Of a DNA stretch of 5,379 nt, positions 1-4,722 are shown one piece after another. Position numbers and translations under genes: made by a program. The stretch is from assembly GCA_946401765.1 (NCBI GenBank), contig CAMIVJ010000226.1, positions 1-5,379 on the forward strand, read 5' to 3'. The notes below the pieces were generated by a model, which did not search any database, was not told the DNA's origin, and saw only the letters and a program-made list of their open reading frames with translations. Every line of letters starts with the position of its first letter. The stretch's first letter is position 1. The stretch is from an uncultured bacterium. GTDB taxonomy: Bacteria; Verrucomicrobiota; Kiritimatiellia; RFP12; UBA1067.

Positions 1-1
1 T

Positions 2-10
2 AGTATAGCA
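2..10 (-). promoter_or_regulatory. Candidate extended -10 promoter reading off the left edge
   Basis: Read on the minus strand the bases are TGC-TATACT, an extended -10 with five of six matches to TATAAT. No convincing -35 lies 16-18 bases upstream. It would drive a gene to the left of the window. It resembles the other extended -10 elements found here at 1807-1815, 4107-4115 and 4170-4178, which is the main reason to list it. A chance match is possible. Confidence 0.4.
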
Positions 11-55
11 TAAATCGGCAACGTTGTGATGCGGCATCTTCGGCATGCAGAGTCG

Positions 56-76
56 TGACCAATGCCCAATTGGTCA
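56..76. repeat. Perfect 8-bp inverted repeat, 5-base loop
   Basis: TGACCAAT (56-63) and ATTGGTCA (69-76) are perfect reverse complements around the loop GCCCA. The element lies 37 bases beyond the stop of the prepilin gene, between it and the candidate promoter at the left edge. It could be a weak transcription terminator or an operator for the next gene. No T-run follows it on the minus strand and only TTTG follows on the plus strand, so a classical Rho-independent terminator is unlikely. It also contains the palindrome CCAATTGG. Confidence 0.5.
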
Positions 77-113
77 TTTGAATTGGATATTGACAACGAT
101 TGCGTGATTGCGG

Positions 114-1073
114 CTACGGCACGTACACCTTGATGTTCAGCTCGCGGCCGCCAGGCGGCACCGTCACGCGCTCGCGCGCACGGCTCGCGCCTCCCACGTC
201 CACCACAAGCGTGCAAACTCCGGGCGGCAGCCCCTCGAACGAGAAGGCGGCAAACGAAGCACCTGCGAGAGAGACCTTCTCCAATCCGCCCGTTATCGCG
301 CCGCCGCATGGCATGTACCATCTGCAGCGCACGTCGCCCGAGACAGGCGAAGGACCCTGCGAATTCACGAAGTTCGCCGTGACGGCAAGCGAATTCAAAC
401 GCCGGCCGGGGGAAAGCACGGCCTCGCAGTCGCGTTCGAATTCGCCCTCGGGCGTGACGACGTCGTCTGGACGCGCATCCGCGCCAAGGTGGCGCACCTT
501 CCAAATCTCGCCACCGGACGCCACCGCCGCGCCGTCTTCCGCCAGCAGCCGCGCGAAGCCCGCATCGTCCAGCGTCTCCATCGGATTCCCCCACGCATCA
601 AGCAACCTCTCCTTCCCGAACGGCATGCGAAGGTAAGGTCCGCGCCAGCCACATTGCACCGTGATGGATTCATCAACGAGCTCTTCCCTCACCGAGGCGG
701 ACACAACCAAATTCGTTGCGGCAGCCGAACGCAGCTCAAACGGCGCCACTCCCTCCGGCCGCTTCCATAGCTCCGCAAGCGAAAGCACCGTGCGCCCGCT
801 TTCGTTCGTGGCGGTGACGGCATGCGGTAGACGCCCCATGTCGACGAGAAATCCCTCCGGCTCGCCACACGGCGCCATGCGCCACACCGCGCCCTGAACC
901 TCCTCCAGCTGCCTTTCGGCGGCACGGCGCATGCGCGCGTGCGACGCCTTCCCCAGCTCACGCACCGCAAGATGCGTGAGCAGAGAAAGTATCACCAGCA
1001 CCACGACCAGTTCAATCAAGGTGAAGCCGCCCGTGCCGGGCCTCTGTAGCTTTAAGTCCATCCAATGATTCAA
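114..1073 (-). CDS. GspG-like prepilin/pseudopilin with extra C-terminal beta domain
   Basis: This is a type IV pilin-like protein, probably a pseudopilin of a type II secretion-like machine. A short basic leader ends at Gly16, followed by the prepilin peptidase site GG|FTLIE. Glu21 is the conserved +5 glutamate, and residues 19-38 form the hydrophobic N-terminal helix that anchors in the inner membrane before assembly. A GspG-like core follows: GWRGPYLR (142-149), LLDAWGNP (157-164, the DPWGNP-type loop) and IWKVRHLGAD (190-199). Residues about 225-319 are an added segment ending in GLPPGVCTLVV and a strand-rich tail, resembling CnaB or carboxypeptidase-regulatory-type beta folds. This makes it about twice the usual GspG length. 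The longest reading starts at TTG (1073). An in-frame ATG at 1061 gives 315 residues with a 12-residue leader and may be the true start; neither has a clear Shine-Dalgarno. It lies 33 bases after the HEAT-like gene, so the two are probably co-transcribed. Prepilin class is seen directly; secretion role and C-terminal fold are inferred. Confidence 0.87.
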   Translation of the reverse strand: MNHWMDLKLQRPGTGGFTLIELVVVLVILSLLTHLAVRELGKASHARMRRAAERQLEEVQGAVWRMAPCGEPEGFLVDMGRLPHAVTATNESGRTVLSLAELWKRPEGVAPFELRSAAATNLVVSASVREELVDESITVQCGWRGPYLRMPFGKERLLDAWGNPMETLDDAGFARLLAEDGAAVASGGEIWKVRHLGADARPDDVVTPEGEFERDCEAVLSPGRRLNSLAVTANFVNSQGPSPVSGDVRCRWYMPCGGAITGGLEKVSLAGASFAAFSFEGLPPGVCTLVVDVGGASRARERVTVPPGGRELNIKVYVP

Positions 1074-1106
1074 CGCAGACCACTGCTGCGCGGTTCAGTC
1101 AACCAA

Positions 1107-1751
1107 TTAAGGCTGAACAGCAGGTACAGGTGGAGGCGTGAGGATGCGGGCGGCAGCGCGGATGGCCGCGACGCGACGGGCCGGGCTGGTATCCTCGAGG
1201 ACGGATGTCCATGCTGAAAACGCGGAATCAGCGACTTCGAGATCAGGATCGGCCATGAAGTACGCAAGATCGTTCACGCTGCGGGCGCCCTGGTCCTCAA
1301 GCGCATCAACCATCGCCTGGCGCACGTCAGGGTTCTGCGAGGCAAGCACCTGCGGCATCAGGCGCGAAAGCTCCCGCGAGGTCTCGGCATCCTCCACCGC
1401 CTCGATGAGGCGGCGCTCGGCGGGCGAAGTGGGGAACGAACCTGCCTCCACCACTCCGCGCACGCGTCCACGCGGCGGACGCCCGACCACGGGCGCGCCC
1501 TTGCGCGCGCCGCGAGCTGCACGGCCTCGAGGCGCGCGTGCGCCAGCCGCAGGCTTCCTGGCTTCGCCCGGCTTTCTCGCCACCACGGGCTTTGCATCCG
1601 GCTGCACCGCAGAAGGCCTCGCCACCTCGTCCGGCTTCTTCGCCTCGACGCGCGGCCTCTCGCCCGGCGCCTTTGAAGGGGCCGGCTTATCCACGCCCAC
1701 CGCAACCATGCACATGACGGACATAAATCCACAGAACACCATCTTCTTCAT
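1107..1751 (-). CDS. Exported Pro/Arg-rich protein with HEAT-like C-terminal repeats
   Basis: No specific family is recognised. Residues 1-19 look like a signal peptide: MKKM followed by a hydrophobic stretch ending in VAVG. Residues 22-100 are low complexity, dominated by Pro, Arg, Lys and Ala with ARKPGEARKP-type near-repeats, and become strongly basic around 58-98. This part is almost certainly disordered and could bind a polyanion or a cell-wall or nucleic acid partner. Residues 105-205 are helical and HEAT-like: PDVRQAMVDALEDQG (141-155) matches the D-x-VR-x-A-x-x-AL pattern, followed by a second similar unit at 168-187 (DPDLEVADSAFSAW). The start ATG is preceded by AAAGG (1764-1760) at 8-base spacing. 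Its own promoter candidate lies at 1807-1815. The pseudopilin gene follows after 33 bases, suggesting an envelope or secretion-linked role, perhaps as a scaffold, but that is inference. Export and the disordered region are well supported; function is unknown. Confidence 0.78.
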   Translation of the reverse strand: MKKMVFCGFMSVMCMVAVGVDKPAPSKAPGERPRVEAKKPDEVARPSAVQPDAKPVVARKPGEARKPAAGARAPRGRAARGARKGAPVVGRPPRGRVRGVVEAGSFPTSPAERRLIEAVEDAETSRELSRLMPQVLASQNPDVRQAMVDALEDQGARSVNDLAYFMADPDLEVADSAFSAWTSVLEDTSPARRVAAIRAAARILTPPPVPAVQP

Positions 1752-1779
1752 TGTCTTTGCCTTTCAGTTGATTGGTTCA

Positions 1780-1801
1780 CCGTTGACTACCTCGTCAACG
1801 G
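1780..1801 (-). promoter_or_regulatory. Perfect 8-bp hairpin at the predicted mRNA 5' end
   Basis: On the minus strand CCGTTGAC and GTCAACGG form a perfect 8-bp stem around the 6-base loop GAGGTA. The predicted transcription start, about 7 bases after the -10 at 1807-1812, falls at about 1800. The structure would therefore sit at the very 5' end of the HEAT-pseudopilin transcript, 28 bases before the ATG. It could be a 5' stabilising stem-loop. As DNA, the same palindrome could be an operator covering the start site. It lies too close to the promoter to be the terminator of that transcript, and it has no T-run for terminating the upstream gene. Confidence 0.6.
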
Positions 1802-1806
1802 CATTT

Positions 1807-1815
1807 ATTATAACA
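1807..1815 (-). promoter_or_regulatory. Extended -10 promoter for the HEAT-pseudopilin pair
   Basis: The minus strand reads TGT-TATAAT, a perfect -10 hexamer with a TGn extension. No good -35 is visible at 16-18 bases; that position falls in the heptamer repeat. The promoter is placed so that transcription starts near 1800, giving a leader of roughly 50 bases before the ATG at 1751. Its presence indicates that genes 1751-1107 and 1073-114 can be expressed independently of the upstream BPL_N gene. Confidence 0.65.
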
Positions 1816-1822
1816 TATTTTT

Positions 1823-1847
1823 CAGTGCCTAGTGCCCGGCGCCTAGT
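1823..1847. repeat. Degenerate heptamer tandem repeat (TAGTGCC type)
   Basis: On the plus strand three heptamers and the start of a fourth lie in phase: CAGTGCC, TAGTGCC, CGGCGCC, TAGT. The first two differ at one base and the third is diverged. The array covers the stop codon of the 745-residue gene (TAG, complement of 1843-1845) and continues into the intergenic space. Its look is that of short tandemly repeated intergenic heptamers known from other bacteria such as filamentous cyanobacteria. Whether this motif is dispersed in this genome cannot be told from one copy. Confidence 0.5.
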
Positions 1848-4080
1848 TGAGGATTGCGGCAGGAATCTCTGCGCACGAACCAACAACGACTGCGCCGGCG
1901 ATCTTCGCGGCGGCGGCGCGCTCCTTGTCGTTTCGCGCAACCAGTACGATCCTGCCGCCGCGCTTCGCGAACCTGCGCACGGAGGGAGCGTTTAGCCACG
2001 ACGCATCCGACATCGCCGTGACGATCGCATCCGCATGCGCGTAGTCGTTTGCGTCAAATCCGGTGCGCACGTAGAAGCGCCTGTCGCGGAGGAAGTCGTT
2101 GTAGTAGAACTTGAGCGATTCATCGTCCTTGGACGTGCTGTACAGCACAGTCACCGCCCCGCGCGTCCTGTCGTTGTACACAGGCGACGGTGCGACTCCC
2201 GTGAGGTACTTGATGCCGGAGCGGACAATGTCGTGCGTGCACTCCGTGAGTTCGGGATGCGGACATGAAATGAACACACGTCCCTTCCCCACTCTGCCGC
2301 CGAGGAACGCCCATCTTCCATCCATCGGCTCCACCGGCTCTGGCCGCGCCGTGTTGATCGTGCGCCCCACGTAGCGCGCCAGCACCTGCACGTCGGCATC
2401 CTCCACCGGCTTGCCGGGAACAGGCACCGGTCCGCCGTAATATTCCACCACGCGCTTTGCGGCCGAGCCAGCAAATACCTTCTTGCCCTCCTCTGACAAC
2501 TCAATCCTGATAGGAGCGCCGCCGCGGTAGTGGCTGGGGTCGTCGCCCCTGTACGGTACGATTCCAAGGCGCGGCCAGCCCGGACGCGACTGCTGCAGGG
2601 CCATGAACGCGCCTGCACACACGCCGTAGTACTTGCCGCCGTCCAATATGTACTTTCTCAGCGCCTCGACTCCGTTTGTACCGATCATCTCGTACTGTCC
2701 CTTGCAGCTACCACCCGGCTGGACCAGGAGGTCGATTCCGTCAAGTCCGCCCTTGGCGTAGTCCGCCGCTCGCAGGAACTTGACTTCGTACTCGGGAGAG
2801 AGAGAGAGCATCCTCGCGATTATCACGTTGCTTCCCTCCTTATCACAATAGATTGCGGCCTTGAGCGGCTTCGCGACCTTGGCGGGAAACGCGACCGGCG
2901 CGGGAACAGGCTCCGCAGCGAAGGCGCGAAGCGCCGCTAGCGCGGCCTCTGCATCCGCCACGCACGTGACTTCCGGACAATATTTCCTAGCCGCCTGCGC
3001 CGCACCGCCCCACGCGAAGATGCGTCCGCCGCGCTTGAGAAACTCGCGGGTGCGCGCAAGGTTGCTGGAGTAGAGTCCTTTGCCGCCTGAGATTCCAGGG
3101 CCATCAGGCGCAAGGATGGCGTCCACTTGATGCAGCACGCCCTCCTTGGAGATTCTTTCTGCGCTGAGCGGAATCACGTCGAACTCGCCGTTCGTCACGA
3201 GGCGCTGGATGAGCTTGGCAGTCTCGGTACCGAACGAATAGTCAACAGCCATGCCTACCACGAGCTGTCCGCGCTTCCGCTGGGGATAGTCCCATTCGAG
3301 ATTGCGTCCGGAAACGTATTTGAACGCGCCCCTGAGGATGCCGTGGTCGTTGACGTCAGATTCCGGATGCACCGCGCTTGCGAACAGTTTTCCCTTGCCG
3401 TATGTGCCTGCTACAACGGCGACGCGTCCGGCCATGGAAGGCCTTGGCGTAGAACTGTACGAGTTCACATCGCCAGCGTACGTGGCAAGAGCCTCGATCT
3501 TGGCGTCGGCGACCGGCTTGCCGGGTATCAGCACGGGGCCTCCGTGGTATCGTACCTTCCACACGCCCTTCTTGATTCCGCACATCTCCTTTGCCTTGTC
3601 ATTGAACTTGACGGGCATCGTCGCCACTCCGCCGGAGGCGCCGAACGTGAACGGAATCATGTCCAAACGCTTCTTCTTGCTCTTCTCGGCGCTCTCCTGC
3701 ATCACGAGGCAGCACCCTGCGCACGTTCCGATGTATCCGCCGCCGCGCCTCACGAACTCCTTTACCTTCCTGCGCCCTTCCTCCTGCAGGCTAAGCGCCT
3801 CGTCGGTGGAACTGCCGCCGGGCATGACGAGAACGTCTACATTGTCAAGGGCGCCGCCTCTCACCGCCTCGCCGTCAACGGGAACAGAAGTGCAGTTCTT
3901 CGCGCGCGCTGTGATCTCGAGCCACCGGAACGCGCCCACGTTGCGCGCCCCGTCGCCCACGTACACCGCAATGCGCAGCGGCTTCTCATTTGAGCTCTCC
4001 GCCGCGTAAATCGCGCCGCCGTGCAGACACGCCACCACTGCGACGCATGCCGCAATTGCGAAACTAATTCCTCTTTTCAT
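1843..4080 (-). CDS. Exported protein with two tandem BPL_N (glutamine amidotransferase-like) domains
   Basis: The protein has an N-terminal export signal. It is either a signal peptide ending near Ala26 or, since VVAC at 15-18 fits a lipobox, a lipoprotein signal. Two full BPL_N-type class I amidotransferase-like domains follow. Domain A1 (about 34-265) has PGGS at 87-90, the nucleophile elbow GTCAG with Cys120, HGGP at 179-182, and HPE with His238 and Glu240. Domain A2 (about 405-630) has PGGS at 455-458, GVCAG with Cys488, YGGP at 548-551, and HPE with His608 and Glu610. Both keep a complete Cys-His-Glu set. Each is followed by a shorter domain of similar topology (271-390 and 640-745) in which Gly358 and Ala715 occupy the cysteine position. 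The family resembles the N-terminal domain of eukaryotic biotin-protein ligase, but no ligase domain is present and the substrate is unknown. The ATG at 4080 has a strong AAAGGAG five bases upstream. Domain calls are secure from motifs; enzymatic activity is inferred. Confidence 0.88.
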   Translation of the reverse strand: MKRGISFAIAACVAVVACLHGGAIYAAESSNEKPLRIAVYVGDGARNVGAFRWLEITARAKNCTSVPVDGEAVRGGALDNVDVLVMPGGSSTDEALSLQEEGRRKVKEFVRRGGGYIGTCAGCCLVMQESAEKSKKKRLDMIPFTFGASGGVATMPVKFNDKAKEMCGIKKGVWKVRYHGGPVLIPGKPVADAKIEALATYAGDVNSYSSTPRPSMAGRVAVVAGTYGKGKLFASAVHPESDVNDHGILRGAFKYVSGRNLEWDYPQRKRGQLVVGMAVDYSFGTETAKLIQRLVTNGEFDVIPLSAERISKEGVLHQVDAILAPDGPGISGGKGLYSSNLARTREFLKRGGRIFAWGGAAQAARKYCPEVTCVADAEAALAALRAFAAEPVPAPVAFPAKVAKPLKAAIYCDKEGSNVIIARMLSLSPEYEVKFLRAADYAKGGLDGIDLLVQPGGSCKGQYEMIGTNGVEALRKYILDGGKYYGVCAGAFMALQQSRPGWPRLGIVPYRGDDPSHYRGGAPIRIELSEEGKKVFAGSAAKRVVEYYGGPVPVPGKPVEDADVQVLARYVGRTINTARPEPVEPMDGRWAFLGGRVGKGRVFISCPHPELTECTHDIVRSGIKYLTGVAPSPVYNDRTRGAVTVLYSTSKDDESLKFYYNDFLRDRRFYVRTGFDANDYAHADAIVTAMSDASWLNAPSVRRFAKRGGRIVLVARNDKERAAAAKIAGAVVVGSCAEIPAAILN
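2796..2808. repeat. GA dinucleotide tract inside the BPL_N gene
   Basis: Six and a half GA units lie in the coding region. On the coding strand they are CT repeats encoding Leu-Ser-Leu-Ser near residues 425-428, in the first part of the second BPL_N domain and before Cys488. A slip of one unit would shift the frame and remove the second catalytic domain. The tract is short and may have no regulatory meaning. Confidence 0.75.
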
Positions 4081-4097
4081 TTCGTCTCCTTTGCCAT
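4077..4097 (-). other. Six-codon mini-ORF overlapping the BPL_N start
   Basis: The reading is Met-Ala-Lys-Glu-Thr-Lys then TGA. It begins at an ATG only about 3 bases after the predicted transcription start. Its TGA overlaps the main ATG as ATGA, the usual form for translational coupling. The Shine-Dalgarno of the main gene lies inside it and it has none of its own. It may be chance, but a similar arrangement occurs before the divergent DUF456 gene. Confidence 0.25.
4086..4092 (-). promoter_or_regulatory. Strong Shine-Dalgarno fixing the BPL_N start
   Basis: AAAGGAG on the minus strand ends five bases before the ATG at 4080, ideal spacing. It is the best ribosome binding site in the window. 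It decides the start of the 745-residue protein in favour of the ATG that opens the signal peptide. Confidence 0.8.
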
Positions 4098-4106
4098 CGG
4101 CGGAAT

Positions 4107-4115
4107 ATTATATCA
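4107..4115 (-). promoter_or_regulatory. Extended -10 promoter for the BPL_N gene
   Basis: The minus strand reads TGA-TATAAT, a perfect -10 with a TGn extension, followed by ATTCCGCC. The hexamer about 17 bases upstream, TGCAAC, is a poor -35. Transcription would start near 4100, giving a leader of about 20 bases that contains the AAAGGAG site. Confidence 0.7.
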
Positions 4116-4149
4116 AATCTCCCGCGGCCGTTGCATTCCTCATTCCCCA

Positions 4150-4178
4150 TTTACGCACAGCAGATAATGTGGTAACAT
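4150..4178 (+). promoter_or_regulatory. Promoter for the DUF456 gene (-35 TTTACG, -10 TAACAT)
   Basis: TTTACG (4150-4155) and TAACAT (4173-4178) are 17 bases apart. A TGG triplet directly before the -10 makes it extended. Each hexamer matches consensus at four of six positions. The expected start at about 4185 coincides with an ATG at 4186, so the RNA would be leaderless for the mini-ORF there. It would have a leader of about 38 bases for the DUF456 ATG. The divergent BPL_N promoter is about 40 bases to the left. Confidence 0.6.
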
Positions 4179-4185
4179 ATCCGCC

Positions 4186-4227
4186 ATGAAACACAAGACG
4201 CATATCAAGACTGCGAGGCGGAGATGA
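4186..4227 (+). other. 13-codon basic mini-ORF overlapping the DUF456 start
   Basis: The reading opens with Met-Lys-His-Lys, ends in Arg-Arg-Arg, and stops at a TGA (4225-4227) that overlaps the DUF456 ATG at 4224. Six of 13 residues are Lys or Arg and two are His. It has no Shine-Dalgarno, but its ATG sits at or next to the predicted transcription start, so leaderless translation is conceivable. It could be a leader peptide coupled to DUF456 translation, or chance. It is not in frame with the main gene. Confidence 0.3.
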
Positions 4228-4703
4228 TGGACTGGACGCTAGTTGCACTTGGCGGGGTTCTGATCGTCGTCGCGTTCTTCGGCTGCATCGTTCCGTGCGT
4301 GCCGGGTCCGCTGCTCGGCTGGTGCGCGCTTCTCGCGCTCTCCTTCTCGCGCTTCGCGATACCAACTGCATGGCTCGTGGCGGCCGGTGCGGTCATGGCG
4401 GTCGTCACCGTGCTCGACTACATTGTGCCCGCCTATGGCGCGAAGAAGTTCCAATGCACGCGATGGGGAATATTCGGATGCACGGTGGGCACGATAGTCG
4501 GAATGTTCTTTCTGCCGTTTGGAATCCTTATAGGCCCCTTCGCCGGCGCGGCGCTGGGCGAGTTGATCGCGGGCCGCACCATGGGCAGTGCGCTCAAGGG
4601 CGGATTCGGCGCCTTTCTCGGCTTTCTCTCGGGCGTGTTCCTAAAGCTATGCGCCGTGTGCGCCTTCACCGGGCTCTTCGTCTGGGCCGTATGGCTCCGC
4701 TAG
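4224..4703 (+). CDS. DUF456 family integral membrane protein
   Basis: This small multi-span inner membrane protein of the DUF456 family has unknown function. Its 159 residues are the usual length. Hydrophobic segments lie at about 5-38, 46-70, 84-113 and 123-157. Family hallmarks are VPCVPGPLLG (23-32), DYIVPAYGAKKF (65-76), and the glycine-rich run from WGIFG (81-85) through GPFAGAALGEL (104-114), with a short basic loop near 118-125. Two ATG codons are adjacent (4224 and 4227), preceded by GAGGCGGAG, a usable though imperfect Shine-Dalgarno. A promoter candidate lies at 4150-4178. The gene diverges from the BPL_N gene and converges on the DUF2400 gene with 10 bases between stops, so it is probably transcribed alone. 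The family assignment is secure; no transport or enzymatic role can be read from the sequence. Confidence 0.92.
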   Translation: MMDWTLVALGGVLIVVAFFGCIVPCVPGPLLGWCALLALSFSRFAIPTAWLVAAGAVMAVVTVLDYIVPAYGAKKFQCTRWGIFGCTVGTIVGMFFLPFGILIGPFAGAALGELIAGRTMGSALKGGFGAFLGFLSGVFLKLCAVCAFTGLFVWAVWLR

Positions 4704-4722
4704 TGGTTCGCCTTTAGTGGTT
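4701..4722. repeat. 8-bp direct repeat between convergent stops
   Basis: TAGTGGTT occurs at 4701-4708 and again at 4715-4722, separated by CGCCTT. The first copy supplies the DUF456 stop TAG. The second overlaps the last codons of the DUF2400 gene, whose stop is the complement of 4714-4716. It may be a small local duplication. No hairpin with a T-run is visible here, so neither gene has an obvious terminator. Confidence 0.5.

Noticed and set aside
108..770. Open frame of 220 codons on the plus strand
   Set aside because: It is antisense to the pseudopilin gene and its product is Arg/His-rich without any domain signal; the sense strand has the prepilin cleavage site and GspG-like motifs.
1138..1995. 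Open frame of 285 codons on the plus strand
   Set aside because: It runs antisense across the HEAT-like gene, the promoter region and the end of the BPL_N gene. Its composition is Arg/Ser/Thr/Ala-rich low complexity mirroring the sense gene.
3127..3993. Open frame of 288 codons on the plus strand
   Set aside because: It is antisense to the first BPL_N domain and its B partner, whose catalytic motifs are clear. The translation is rich in Arg, His and Ala with no recognisable domain or good ribosome binding site, as expected for a shadow frame in GC-rich DNA.
3302..4009. Open frame of 235 codons on the plus strand
   Set aside because: It overlaps the previous shadow in another frame, is antisense to a well-supported gene and has no domain signal.
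1843..4080. A functional biotin-protein ligase
   Set aside because: Only the amidotransferase-like N-terminal type of domain is present. There is no GRGRxGR-type ligase catalytic domain, and the protein is exported.
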